64,000 bases of DNA from Acanthochromis polyacanthus (GCF_021347895.1 NC_067122.1:32835215-32899214); one strand, 5' to 3'. Shown: positions 1 to 11,056, counted from the stretch's first letter. Notes: generated by a model from the letters alone, not told the origin. Made by a program: numbers and translations.

Positions 1-348
1 AAGTACGGTGTATTTTCCCCATTGCTAATACATAGTCTGCAGAGCATTTAGAGCCAGCTCGACGAACTAATTTTATGGTAAAGGCTAAGCAGCCTCCACC
101 TTAGCGCTCCCTAAAACAAGTGAACTGAGTTTTTTTATGCACTCTCTCTTAATCACACACACATGCTTTTCTATCATGGACTGTTTCCATCTCGATATTA
201 TCAGCAGTCTTCAGCTGCAGTCAATTCCAGCCATTTTCAGTACAAAAAAAATCGCTAATATTCTATTTGTAAATAAAAATATGACGAGAAATACAGGGCA
301 TATTGGACGCGCATCGCGAGGTGCATTTCCTTGAAAACGACCTATTCG
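1..348. other. Unassigned sequence
   Basis: I see no gene or repeat family here. Short open frames occur on both strands and resemble no family I know. Confidence 0.4.
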
Positions 349-757
349 TGGAGTATATACCGACTTCAAGACATGTTTTGGACAAAATATTTTACTGGCT
401 TGTGTCATCTGGATGTCCAAGGTTGGATTATGGCCGTTTTTTGTGGAATATTTTCATCTGTGTGTAATAATGAACCCGGAAATGTGAGTCGCGCTGTGTA
501 CGTTGAAGCCGTGTACAGAGAACGGATGGATGGATATTCGTTGTTTGTCGGACAAATGTGTTTATATTACCCGCTGTGGTAATCACATCTGAAAGTGGTT
601 TATACCGGCGGATTCATGAGAATCTAAGCTTTCCTTCTGCGTATAGTGTTTGTATAATTGCATTTGCAGTTTCAGACATTTAGCAAATTGCTTATGCAGA
701 TCTCAAAGTGTATCGCGGGCGGGACACTGAAGCGCAACTGAAGCGCAATGGGTTAAT
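349..757 (+). repeat. Dispersed repeat, copy A
   Basis: This block matches 17515-17868 along most of its length and part of 50229-50375. Shared landmarks are TTCAAGACATGTTTTGGAC near 365, CGCTGTGGTAATCACATC near 572, and a GC-rich end with CGGGCGGGACACTGAAGCGC near 716. No terminal inverted repeats or target duplication can be seen, and no reading frame is conserved between copies. The class is unknown. It lies just upstream of a hAT transposase relic and may replace that element's missing 5' end. Confidence 0.7.
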
Positions 758-1199
758 GATTAATATGACAAAGGCTACATAAAAAACTATAATAGTTGCT
801 ATGAGTGCAATTAAACTCCTGACAGGACACAAACAGCCTTTCGGGCTTTAATGAGCTCACACATTATTTAAAATGTTCCACCACTTTGTTCAGATAAATC
901 ATTTCTGAATTTTACTCTCTCATCTTCCCGTTCATTTTCAGATCATAGGACCAGAAAGCTCATAGCAACATTAGTAGTCGTGAGTTGTAGAGTTTTTCAC
1001 GTGACTTTAATAATGTAGCAACACAGTTTTGAATGACAGGGTCCTTGCTATCGCATGGTAAAATATAACATTTAATAATGAAATCAACTTAAGGCATCCT
1101 AAATGCTGCAATAAATTAAGCATGCTGGGTTGAGCATATGTCAGCATGTGGCCCCACCTTTAACACTTCTCTCTTATGTTTTTCAAACCCTTGTTACAG

Positions 1200-3140
1200 A
1201 TGGATGCACCTAAGTCTAAAAGTGCAGTCTGGCAGTATTTCATTTGGTCAACAACACCAGGGAAGGCTGTGTGCAAAACATGCAATGGTGAAATCAGCAT
1301 GGGAGCAACAGTAGCAAAAAATAAAAACACCTCCAACCTGTGGTCCCATCTCAGGATTCATCACCCTGACTTATAGAAAACTGCTCAGAAGAAATGTGAA
1401 GTTGAATCAGCAACTCATACAGATGTGGCAACTTCATCGCAGCCAACAATACTGAGCATGTTTGATAAACAAAGGAAGTGGACAAATTCAGAAAACAGGT
1501 CTAGACTAATGGACAAACTGATCATAGAAATGATAGTTACTGATAACCAACCGTTCTCGATGGTGTCTGATGTTGGCTTTAAGCGCCTTATGGCTGCAGC
1601 AGAGCCACGATATTCACTGAAAAGTGAGAAATATTATTGAACTGAAAAGCTTCAAGAAGTTCACCACAAGGTTGTGGACAAGATCAAAGCCATGATCCAA
1701 CCAGAAAATGCTGGCTACTCCCTCTCCTTCACCACGGACTGCTGGTCTGGTGCGACAGAGTCGCTCATGAGCCTGATATGCCATTTTATTGACAATGAAT
1801 GGACAAGAAAGCAGGTTGTTTTAAATACAAGAGTTATGCAAGGGTCACACACTGGGGAATACCTCAAAGACACATTCCTCAGTATGCTTGAGGAATAGAA
1901 AATAAGGAAAGATCGTGTGGCACTAGTGCTTCGAGATAGCGGCGCAAACATTGTGAAGGGGATGAGGCTTGCTGAACTCCCAGACCTCAGCTGCACAGCT
2001 CACGCATTGCAACTTGTTGTGCATGATGGTCTACTAAGTCAAAGAGCCATCAAAGATGTTATCGCAATGCTTAAGAACTGTGCTACACATTTCCACCACT
2101 CCATTTTGGCCAAACAGCGTTTGCTGAAGATTCAGAGGGAACTTGGCCTACCAGAACATAGCATAATCCAGGCTGTTCCAACGGGGTGGAACTCAACGCT
2201 CCACATGCTGCAAAGAATGCTGGAGCAGAAACGTGCGCTTCACCTCTACTGTGGTGAACATGGAGGATTCTCAAGTCCCACTGCTCAACAGTGGGACCTT
2301 GTGTCCAATTTAATTAAGACTCTTCTACCAATAGAGGAAGTGACACTACAGGTGAGCCACAGTAACTCATCAGCATCCTGCATTATTCCATGCCTGACTG
2401 TGCTGAAGATGCTTCTTCAAGATGAGGGGCTCTCCGCAAAAGGCATTGGAACCCTCAGGCAAGTCATGAGGGAGAGCCTGGAGAAACATTTCTCAAAATT
2501 AGAGGACACAAAGCCTGTGGTGCTGGCCTGTCTCTTAGATCCTCGATATAAGAGCCACGCATTCTCCGTTGCCACAACAATGAACAAGGCCAAAGAGTGG
2601 TTGAAAGAGGAAGTGGACGCTTCCACACAACAGACCTCTCGAGAGGAGCATGCTGTAACAGATAGAGCCAGTATGGAGGAACAGGCAACTACTGAGGAGG
2701 CTCGTGTGGAGGAGCAGGCTGCTGCATGTGGGACCCACGAGGATGATGGAAACACCCACAAAAGGCAACGGAGGGAACAGACATCCATTTGTAGCCGTGT
2801 TGATGAGATGTTCACTTCTCTGCTGGCACCCCACACTGATGACCAACTGGCCAGCGGCTGCATTGAGGATGAGCTCTACCTGTACCTGAAGGAGCCAGTG
2901 ATCGACAGGCAGCAAGGGGATCCACTTCAGTGGTGGAAACAGAATGAAGGGCGCTTGAAGCAACTTGCCAAACAAGCAAGAAAATTTCTTTATGCACCAC
3001 CCTCATCAGTCCCAAGTGAGCGAATCTTCAGTGAAGTTTCTACAATTTATGAACGCAAGAGAAGCCGTCTCACTGGAGAGCACGCTGAACAACTTTGTTT
3101 TTTGCACCACAATCTTGTGCTGCTCAATTGGGACTACTGA
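1200..3140 (+). pseudogene. hAT (ZBED-like) transposase, three in-frame stops
   Basis: A single reading frame of 646 codons encodes a hAT-superfamily DNA transposase, a nuclear enzyme that cuts and pastes its element. An N-terminal BED zinc finger (CKTC followed by a paired-histidine HLRIHH) occupies about residues 1-58. An RNase H-like core follows: TTDCWSG, then LRDSGANIVKG, then SCTAHALQLVVHD. The C-terminus has the hAT dimerisation block with PSERIFSE. The frame is broken by TAG at 1374, TGA at 1638 and TAG at 1896, but there is no frameshift, so decay is modest. The bases just before the first ATG (TTGTTACAG) look like a splice acceptor, so an upstream exon or 5' leader may be missing. 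A Glu/Ala-rich insert lies around 2630-2760. A domesticated ZBED gene is unlikely, because the stops fall before the catalytic core. Confidence 0.9.
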
Positions 3141-3214
3141 TTGATTTGACACATTTCTGTGCAAATTTTATTTAACTTTGTTTTATATACTATTACATTA
3201 TAAAATCTCAGGAA

Positions 3215-3890
3215 GCAAGTTTTTATTTACATTTTCCAGAGATACCGCTGAGTCTGAGAACTCCTGCACTTTTTGTTTGAAGTTAAAACAAAGTTAAATT
3301 ATTTCAGTTATATTGAACTTTTACTTTATTGTGAAAAAATTCAGGGAGCTATTATTTAAGTTTTTATTTGCATTTAGTAGAGATAATGCTGAGCCTGAGA
3401 ACTCCTGCACTTTTTGTTTTTGTTTGAAGTTAAAACAAAGTTAAATTATTTCAGTTATATTGAAATTTTATTTTACTTATTGTGAAAAAATTCAGGGAGC
3501 CATTATTTAAGTTTTTATTTGCATTTACTGGAGATAATGCTGAGCCTGAGAACTCCTGCACTTTTTGTTTTTGTTTGAAGTTTTTTTTTTTTTTTAAAAA
3601 AAGATAAGTCATTTCAGTTGTATTGAAATTTTACTTTATTTACTGTGAAAATAATTCAGGGAGCTATTTAAGTTTTTATTTAACTTTACAAGAGGTGCTG
3701 CTGAGCCTGAGAACTCTCTGTATTTTTGTTGTGTTTGAACTTAAAACAAAGACAAGTCATTGTAGTTATATTTAAATTTTACTGTATTTTCTGTGGAAAA
3801 ATTTCAGAGAGCTATTTATTTAACCTTTTATTCAACTTTATAAGAGATGTTTCTGAGTCTAGGAAATTCAGGCGCTTCTGGAGTTATTAT
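3215..3890 (+). repeat. Tandem ~150-bp repeat in the hAT 3' region
   Basis: About 4.5 imperfect units repeat the phrase GCTGAGCCTGAGAACTCCTG at 3247, 3388, 3539 and 3700, with a decayed fifth near 3851. Spacings are about 141, 151, 161 and 151 bp. Each unit also carries TTTTTGTTTGAAGTTAAAAC-like and TTCAGGGAGCTATT-like blocks. The array directly follows the transposase stop codon and precedes AATAAA at 3909, so it forms the 3' untranslated part of the hAT element. Confidence 0.85.
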
Positions 3891-3904
3891 TTTCTATTTG
3901 TGTG

Positions 3905-4085
3905 ATTCAATAAACATGCTTTAGACATTTCAATGAAGTTCAGTGTTTGCATTCAATTTTTTTACGCCAATTTTTACGCTTTTACTGCAAATGAATATCG
4001 GCTCCAAATATCGGTTATCGGCCTCCTCTAACTACTAATAATCGGTATCGGTCCTGAAAAACCCATATCGCTCTATCTCTATTAG
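3905..4085 (+). repeat. hAT 3' subterminal region
   Basis: An AATAAA signal at 3909 is followed by AT-rich sequence and then by a run of TATCGG-type repeats (ATATCGGTTATCGGCC, ATCGGTATCGG, CCATATCG). Such repeats are typical of the ends of BED-finger hAT elements in fish. The mirror-image left end was not found upstream of 1200, so the element appears 5'-truncated. The exact terminus and target duplication cannot be fixed. Confidence 0.6.
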
Positions 4086-4132
4086 ACACAGTGCATCCAC
4101 ATAATGAATTTAAGTCTGGTATTCACTCCCTT

Positions 4133-4262
4133 TTAGCTCGGTTTCCTTTCACCTCCAACTCCTGAGGAACACATCTGGCCCTTTTGTTGCTAAATATTTC
4201 ACTTTGTTCACCAGCCAGTCTGTAATTGTGCCTGTTTGCTACTGAGCAGGTAGTGTAAAGTG
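4133..4262 (+). repeat. Diverged dispersed fragment (partner at 14015-14100)
   Basis: The stretch around CACCAGCCAG...TGCTACTGAGCAGGTAGT is recognisably repeated at about 14015-14100 with many differences. It is an old interspersed repeat fragment of unknown class. An 18-nt A-tract follows at about 4363. Confidence 0.4.
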
Positions 4263-4389
4263 TTTTTTAAAATTATTGTTGTTTTTACAGCATCTTCACT
4301 GCTGCCTGCTTGCAACAAAGCTGAAGAGAATAGTATAAATTAGCTGAGATGCTAAAAGCTGTAAAAAAAAAAAAAAAAAACATTTTTCG

Positions 4390-5375
4390 CACTGATCCAC
4401 TGTTAAAAAAAAACAGTCAGTGCAGTTTTAACAACATGGATTACCCACACCCAAAACTGAAACATAATATTTAGTTGGTGCAGGCTGTCCAGTTATGTTC
4501 TATAAAGGCTATTGCTACAGTAATGCCAGGAACTCTGTTTAAGAAAACACAGAAATAGACCAAACAAAGACAGACTAAGAAAATCACTGATTTCACAAAA
4601 GCATGTACTGCATTAATAAAAAAGACTGTAATGTGTGAAAATAATCACAGAGAGACAGTAAGTTGCATAGACAAAACTGAAATGTGTTTGAGAGTAAGTT
4701 TCATTTGTCTTTTAAGGGTGCATTGGGTTGAAGCCATTGTATAGTGTTGCCCAAGAACTACGTTTATGAGTTGGTGTATCATATGAGAGCAACAACAATT
4801 TAAGTAGAAAAAAGTAAAGGAGTGACTGTTGAGCTTAGAAATACTGTCCAGTGTGTGGAAAACTGCTGGAGCCAAAGCATGCAGGGACTACTTAAATGGG
4901 GACAGAGCTCACTTTTGCACCCGGGTCCCTTAGTTGGCCAAATCAGCCATGAAAGCTGTTCCTAAAGGGTCCATTATTTTGGGATTTTTTAAGAACAGAA
5001 CTGTTGAAACTAACAAAGGATCTAAAGAGCCACAGGGTTGAGAATGGACTTCAAGGGGATTCTGTGGAGATTTTCTGTTTGGTGTTTACTTTGCCCATAA
5101 TTACAATGTAGACTGTTAAGCATTTTAAAGTTACCTTTGCCCACTGGAGCTACTGACTAATTAATAGCAAACTCTCAGAATTATTCCCACTGATGATATT
5201 AATTTTCCTAAAATGTATTTTTAAGGCTGAAATTATTTTTTGAAAATCCAAATGTCAGAATTAGCACAGAGGAAAAAAAACATCCCAGTGGTTGTTAGCA
5301 CTGTCTGACCAGTCTTATGAAAAAGTGCAACTTTTAATGTGAGTGTATTATTGTAAAAGGAGAACTAGCCTAATT
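4390..5375. other. Unassigned AT-rich sequence
   Basis: There is no gene or recognisable repeat in this stretch. Short open frames lack family similarity. Confidence 0.4.
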
Positions 5376-5378
5376 ATC

Positions 5379-5743
5379 CATCCATCCATTAGCTATACAC
5401 CGCTTAATCCCATTAGGGCTGCAGGGGGGCTCGAGTCTACCCCAGCCGACTTAGGGTGAAGACAGGGAACACCCTGGACAGGTAACAGTCTGTCACAGGG
5501 CTACATATACAGACACACAATCACACTCACATTCACACCTACGGACAATTTAGAGTAACCAATTAACCTCAGCATATTTTCGGACCGTGGGAGGAAGCCG
5601 GAGTACCCGGAGAAAACCCACACATGCACAGGGAGAACATGCAAACTCCATGCAGAAAGATCCCAGGAAGGCCAGGAGACATACCGGGGATTTTCTAGCT
5701 GCAAAGTGAAAGTGGTAACCACCAGGCCACTGTGCAGCCCCAG
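5379..5743 (+). repeat. (ATCC)n-headed dispersed repeat, copy 1
   Basis: It begins ATCCATCCATCCATTAGC and proceeds through AGGGTGAAGACAGGGAACACC, ACATTCACACCTACGGACAA, GTGGGAGGAAGCCGGAGTAC and GGGAGAACATGCAAACTCCA, ending in a CCACCAGGCCACTGTG-type sequence. Related copies lie at 10050-10345 (reverse), 31185-31487 and 53581-53905 (reverse). It is an abundant teleost interspersed repeat. Whether it is a SINE or a LINE 3' tail cannot be decided here, and it has no coding capacity. Confidence 0.85.
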
Positions 5744-5749
5744 CCTAAA

Positions 5750-7860
5750 CTAAGCTCTCTTAAATAAGTGACTTCTCACTGCACAACAGGGCTCTCAATG
5801 GCCTGTGTTCTTAAAGTTTACATCTTTAACTTCACTCTAACTACACTGAACACCTGGAAGACCACTCAGTCCAAACATGTCAATAAACACAGTATACTCT
5901 CACGTGCATGAGTCATCCGTTTCTTCACAGTGTTTTCCAAATCCTCACAACAATAGGCTTTGACTGTAACAACACATGATGAGGTGATTACTGTTAGAAT
6001 TGAATTGGAATAACTTTTCGATCTCTTGAGGACATTACATTTTCCATGAGTAAATCAGCAGACCTACATTCTATCAGTCTGTCTATCAATCAGTCATAGC
6101 TGTGATGATAGTACATGCTAGTCGAAATGTGGGTTGGTTAAGAACTGGTTAAGCAAAGGTCAGGCTAATCAGCTATCTTGCCTAATCTTCTATTGCCTAG
6201 GCAATCATTCTGGTCACCACTGCATGGAGTGAGCCCTGGATGCACCTTACCTCTTTGTCTTTGTGTGAAAATCTGCAATGAAGTGCCCTCTTGGGTGCCC
6301 TTTCAGTCAAATACAAAGTTTAACATACTGAATTGGGTGACCTGACAACAGCAACCATCAAAACAAAAGAGTAAATGAATAAATAGTGCACTCTAAGGTG
6401 CCTCACTAGATGTGGACCCTGCATACTGAAATGATGAAGATGATGAAAGCTGCTCAGCGGCAGACAAGCTAAAATGTTTTTTTTTTCCAACTTTCCTTCA
6501 CATACTTGGATGTGAGTGAAGTCTTCTGCAGTTTTTGTGCTTCAGAACATCGGTTTCCTTTTCTGTCATGCCTGTAAAGAGCATGGGGAACCAAGACTCC
6601 TGTCTGCCAAACGGACTTGCTACCTGCATACCTGAGTAGGGTTAAATAAAATAATCATACGGCCCTACCGGGCTTCCCAAATGCTAATGCATCAAATGGA
6701 TCCAATTCCGACAATAAAAAGAGTAATTTCACAGGTTTGTAATACTGTGACAAATGTATTCACTTTTTTCCCAAAGATTGTGTGTGAGAAAAAAAAAGCT
6801 TTTTGGGCCCGTGTGCATCACATAATGAATGCAGAAATCATGAAATTGGCCCCACATATGTGGAAAGTATATCAAAAATTATTCTGCAACCTAATGCAGC
6901 TCCAGGGGGTTTGGTGCCTTCACAAGTGAAGCTCTAATGAGTGAACTTTCAATTAAACCAAACAGAGTGAAGCGCCCCTCGAGTGAAGACAGTGGAACAC
7001 TGTGTTGGATAAGATGCCCTAACAATAACCTGTATTGTAAAAATGTATGTCTCCATTATATTGGCTGACAATTAGGAAAATAGAGCATTCTAAAATCACG
7101 ACAGCAGTTACTTCAGCAGACATTATTCCATTCAGCTGATTTTGCTGCAGCTCTACTCAGAATACTGATTTGTGAATAATAGCTACTTTTGGATTGTTCT
7201 CATTCTTTTTTCTTCGAGTCACTGCAGCTATAAAACTGATCCTGCAATACTTTACAGTTTGGTGTGTCACTTCGAAAGACTTCTTTTCAATCAAAAATCA
7301 TAATAATAAATAAATAAATAAAAATGTATAGGTTAAATATTATTAGTCCTCTAATGTCTTCCATTTGCCAATTTAAGGTTAGATATTTGTCTTTTTTAAT
7401 GACTTTAAGAAAATTAATAGGTTTTTAAGTGCTTTTGAAAAAAAAATTACTCCTTTTTCCATAAGAAAGCATATAATATAGTAGATGAAAGAATAATTCC
7501 ACAGTTTATCACGAGGAAATATAAACAAATACATTTTAGAAATATTTTTCTTGATTGTTATCCTCTCATCATCATAGTATATTATTTTCAAGGAATACAA
7601 AAATTGATAAATTGTGCTTATGTTAAACAAAAAAAAAAGTACATTCTAAGTTAAATCTAGTCTGAGGTATAAAAAATATAAATGTAGCCATCCAATCATT
7701 ATAGGTTTCGATGAATAACAAGTTACTTAGCTGATAAACCATTTTACTGGATGATCATTTCTATTGTTTTTTTTTTTACAGTGTTTGTTTGAAGAAAAAC
7801 AGCGGAGGTGAGGACCCAAACCCTGAAAGGCTTAACAAGTCTATAACAGTTACCAGTTAT
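5750..7860. other. Unassigned intergenic or intronic sequence
   Basis: No gene or element was identified. 7310-7700 is strongly AT-rich, with (AAAT)-like runs and homopolymers. An 82-codon frame at 6681-6929 has no recognisable domain and is probably chance. Confidence 0.4.
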
Positions 7861-7861
7861 T

Positions 7862-8009
7862 ACTCCGCCAAGGAACATGGAGATTGGCGTATGTTTGTCC
7901 TTCTGTTAATCCGTTTGTCTGTCTTTGCACAACATTATTCAAAAATGAAGTAACGGATTTGGATGAAATTTTCAGGGAAAGTCAGGAATGACACAAGGAG
8001 CAGCTCATT
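7862..8009 (+). repeat. Dispersed repeat, left part (split by LTR insertion)
   Basis: The text CTCCGCCAAGGAACATGGAG, then GTATGTTTGTCC, then AACGGATTTGGATGAAATTT is a common interspersed repeat in fish and other marine animals. It breaks at 8009 and resumes at 8680 after a 670-bp insertion, with TCATT present on both sides. Confidence 0.65.
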
Positions 8010-8679
8010 TGTCACGAACTGAGCTGGTTGGACCCGAGCAGAGAGCCACACTACCAAGGCTGGTTGGAATGAAAGTGTTTTATTGCTGGGGATGAAATGG
8101 TGGCTTGGTGGGGGAAAACCAGGGTGCAGGAGCGGGGGGTTCCAGGCAGGGACAGAAGGGGTCCAAGTAGGAGTGGGGGTCCAGGCAGGAGTGGGGGTCC
8201 AGGCAGGGGAAACCGGTGATGACTGGTCTGGGGAGAGCCGGAGGGGAAGGAGAATGGCAGGGATCCCGGACAGCTGAACTGTGTGGAGGCAGGAAAAAAC
8301 AACGTAAGAAAACAAGGTAGGAACTCAAAACAGATCTTGTGAGAGGCAAGAGAGCGAACTGAACTGCGTTGTTCTTGTTCAACAATTTGGCAGGGAGTGG
8401 AAGGATGAGTCGGTTCTTATTGCAGGGGTGATTAATCAGCGTGATGTCTCTCAGCTGTCCGGGAGCCGTGGAGGTGGTTGATTGTCTGAGTGGAGTCAGC
8501 TGGGAAGCTGGACTCCACTCAGGCACCGAGCTGTAGGGGGAGAGACAGGGCAGAGGAGTGGATGGGAGACAGGCAAGACAGACAGGGCAGGGGAACAGGA
8601 GAGGGAGGAAGAACCAGATGGGAAAAGGGTATTGGGGAGGTCAGGTGGGAAGGACGGGGGTGAGAAGGGAGCCGTGACA
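8010..8679 (-). mobile_element. Solo LTR of an LTR retrotransposon
   Basis: This 670-bp block starts TGTCACG and ends CGTGACA. It is flanked by an identical 5-bp duplication TCATT at 8005-8009 and 8680-8684. Terminal TG...CA with a 5-bp duplication is the signature of an LTR retrotransposon, usually Gypsy-like. On the minus strand AATAAA lies at 8079-8084, about 70 bp before the end, which fits an R/U5 boundary and sets the orientation. There is no internal gag/pol, so it is a solo LTR left by LTR-LTR recombination. It contains three roughly 20-bp G-rich units (8160-8215) and a perfect 12-bp hairpin (8486-8497 with 8511-8522). The open frames inside it reflect base composition only. Confidence 0.85.
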
Positions 8680-8885
8680 TCATTAGATATTGGCAGTGAT
8701 GCAGCTTATAGTCTGCATCCATGGATTTGTCAAAGATTTCTGTATCATTGCGAGGTAACAGCATGACGTCACTGTAACCATGACAACAAGTGAACGCTAC
8801 GTCAGCTGCCTGCTGACGATCATATGATTGTGATCCTGTTACAAATCTACCACTGCAGACTTATTGGGACTTATTCGTCCAAAAT
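8680..8885 (+). repeat. Dispersed repeat, right part (split by LTR insertion)
   Basis: It continues the repeat broken at 8009: TCATTAGATATTGGCAGTGA, then GCATCCATGGATTTG, then a TGACGTCACTGTAACCATGA-type region. It ends in anonymous sequence near 8885. Confidence 0.6.
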
Positions 8886-9290
8886 GATACAAGGAATAAT
8901 TGATTAAATTGTGGAGATGTTTCCGAGTCCCATCAATTCCCATCGCTTGCTACATACTGTATATATACATAGAGATCACATGATTCGGCGTCCGTACATA
9001 ATGTACACATGCATAACACACATCTGTGCTCAGTGCAAGGTCATGTTGGTTGTGGGTATATCTTTATTAAATGCCCACATTCTATGGTGCCGTGATTTCT
9101 GCCACAATTTTTCTCAAGATTTCAGTAGTCGGAAATGATACGATGACTGAGCAGCCTTGGTGGGGTATTGCGCTCTCTGAGTGCTTTCCTTGTTCTAAAT
9201 GTGTAGAGGCGAAGACTTAGAATTGTGTAGTGTCAGCAGTGACTGAGGAAGAGTGTCCTATGTTGATTGTTGGTAAATGGTGAAGTACTG

Positions 9291-9764
9291 CCCAGATAGC
9301 AAACTATGGGTGAATCAATGTTGAATCTATGTTGAGACCTAACGTCGAAATTATACAGAAAGCGCAAGGTTGATAAAATGTTGAGTCAACGTTTGCTTAC
9401 ATAGATTACATGTTTGCAAACATAGATTCAACATTAATTAAACATTGACCTGTCAAACATTTTAATTAAACCAAAATACAACGTAGATTCAATGGTATCT
9501 TTTAAACACAAACTTCAATGTTGACAAAATGTTGTTGAATCAACGTTGATCCAACCATCAGTCTTCAACCGTAACCACAATTCAACCTTCTTAACCCTAA
9601 TTCAACATTGATTTAACATCTTTTGCTATGTGGGTAAAGTGTGATTTATGGTTGAAAAGCAAACGTTGACTCAACATTTTATCAACCTTGCGCTTTCTGT
9701 ATAATTTCTACATTAGGTCTCAACATAGATTCAACATTGATTCACCCATAGTTTGCTATCTGGG
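9291..9764. mobile_element. 474-bp MITE with long inverted repeats
   Basis: The left end reads CCCAGATAGCAAACTATGGG and the right end is its reverse complement (CCCATAGTTTGCTATCTGGG). The arms extend inward through TTGAATCTATGTTGAGACCT and AGAAAGCGCAAGGTTGATAA for roughly 110 bp. The middle is full of short GTTGA/TCAAC motifs, so the whole unit is partly self-complementary. It encodes no protein. No clear target duplication was found, so the superfamily is undetermined. Confidence 0.85.
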
Positions 9765-10045
9765 TGCCGTGATGGTGGCATGGTGTGGAGAAAGAAGCTG
9801 GCAGAGTTGACTGAAGCAGGGTTCCTGATGAGACACGCAGTGAAACGGTGTGTCAGCCTAAAGCAGACGGACAACAAAGTTATTTGACAAAGACAGACTG
9901 GATTAAACAAACTGAAGCAGAGAGTCGGCCTTGACATGAGTACCACATTGATAAACTGAAGCATCTGTTGGAAAGTGGAGGGATGACATGGGGCACACCC
10001 TTGTGCAATACTACTTAAATATTAAATAATTCAAAATGTTATCAC
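9765..10045. other. Unassigned sequence
   Basis: I see no gene or known repeat between the MITE and the next dispersed repeat. Confidence 0.35.
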
Positions 10046-10049
10046 CTGA

Positions 10050-10345
10050 GGCTACTCAGTGGTTTGGTGGTTAGCACTTTCACCTTACAACTTAAAGATC
10101 CCCGGTTTGCGTCCCAGTCTTCCCAGGATCTTTCTGCATGGAGTTTGCATGTTCTCCCTGTGCATACGTGTGTTTTCTCCAGCTTCTTCCCACAGTCCAA
10201 AAACATGCTGAAGTTGTTGGTGACTTTAAATTGTCCGTAGGTGTGAATGTGAGTGTGATTGTTTGTCTCACTATGTAGCCCTGTGACAGACTGGTGGTGT
10301 GTCCAGAGTGTTCCTTGCCTTCACCCTAAGTCAGCTGGGATAGAC
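10050..10345 (-). repeat. (ATCC)n-headed dispersed repeat, copy 2 (reverse)
   Basis: In reverse orientation it carries the landmarks of the 5379 copy: TCTTTCTGCATGGAGTTTGC, ATTGTCCGTAGGTGTGAATG, GTAGCCCTGTGACAGAC and AGTCAGCTGGGATAGACTCC. Its (ATCC)n head is missing. The sequence switches at 10346 into a short LINE fragment. Confidence 0.8.
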
Positions 10346-10346
10346 T

Positions 10347-10387
10347 CCATTTGAAAGCGAGTTTCTAAGATGTTTGGGGCCAAATAC
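10347..10387 (-). repeat. Short L2 reverse-transcriptase fragment
   Basis: About 40 bp are identical in text to the L2 copy at 36829-36868 and, read on the minus strand, encode the LINE phrase [11 protein letters not shown]. It abuts the end of a reversed (ATCC)n repeat, so the junction is chimeric. Confidence 0.65.
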
Positions 10388-10399
10388 ATACTTCCATTG

Positions 10400-11050
10400 T
10401 ATACTGTGCTGTTTTTTATTGGCAGATAAATCTGACAAATACAAACACACAGAGAGAGCGATGGACTGAGACAGGACAAAAAGGGAGAAAAATAGGGGGG
10501 GTTGGGGAAGGGGGGGGGTTGTGGCCATGATATGTTTATGAATTCAAACATAGCAAAATTTGACCCCTGAAGACTGAAAGCGTAGTCTCTTTGTAAACAC
10601 AACATGATGGCTGACAGTGCATTTCTACGTCGGCTACATCCTCTGAGTTGCTTTTATATGTACAGGGATCCAAAACAGGAAGACTAAAAAAACAACAGCA
10701 GGAAAACTAGATGATTGGTTTTGAGTCCAGAGGTTTTTAACCTGACAGTAGACACAGGCAGTGAAGGAGCCAAAGTGATGAGTGAAGGACAAGGCAGGGA
10801 ACCAGCCAAGGCATGTGTCAAAGTTGACACTGTGGCACTGAGTGATGGTCTGAACCAGGGTTTCATAGAGTGGACTGTTGACTGGAGGCTGGTGAGCAGC
10901 CCCTGGTGTCTTCACTTGCTGCTGATTCGGTTGCAGTTCATCCAAACAGACTCTGAGGGGTGGAGAGAAAGGAGGAGGAGGGACTGCAGTAAATCCGGGA
11001 AGAGGTGGAGACCCTGACAACATTGTGCTTATGAAATGACATGAAGATAC
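10400..11050. other. Unassigned, G-rich and purine-rich patch
   Basis: A G-tract patch (10490-10520) is followed by anonymous sequence. Overlapping open frames of 100 and 129 codons occur on opposite strands around 10634-11023. Neither shows a domain, so I do not call a gene. Confidence 0.35.
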
Positions 11051-11056
11051 AGAAAA

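Noticed and set aside
1176..3140. Domesticated ZBED host gene
   Set aside because: It has in-frame stops, an adjacent hAT 3' subterminal region and a minisatellite, all of which point to a transposon relic.
5501..5722. Minus-strand frame similar to one at 31315-31563
   Set aside because: The similarity is the translated (ATCC)n dispersed repeat, not a conserved protein.
7935..8766. Several frames of 80-148 codons on both strands
   Set aside because: They lie in the G-rich solo LTR and reflect low-complexity composition; none shows a domain.
10634..11023. Overlapping 129-codon (minus) and 100-codon (plus) frames
   Set aside because: They have opposite strands, no domain, no splice context and no second copy.
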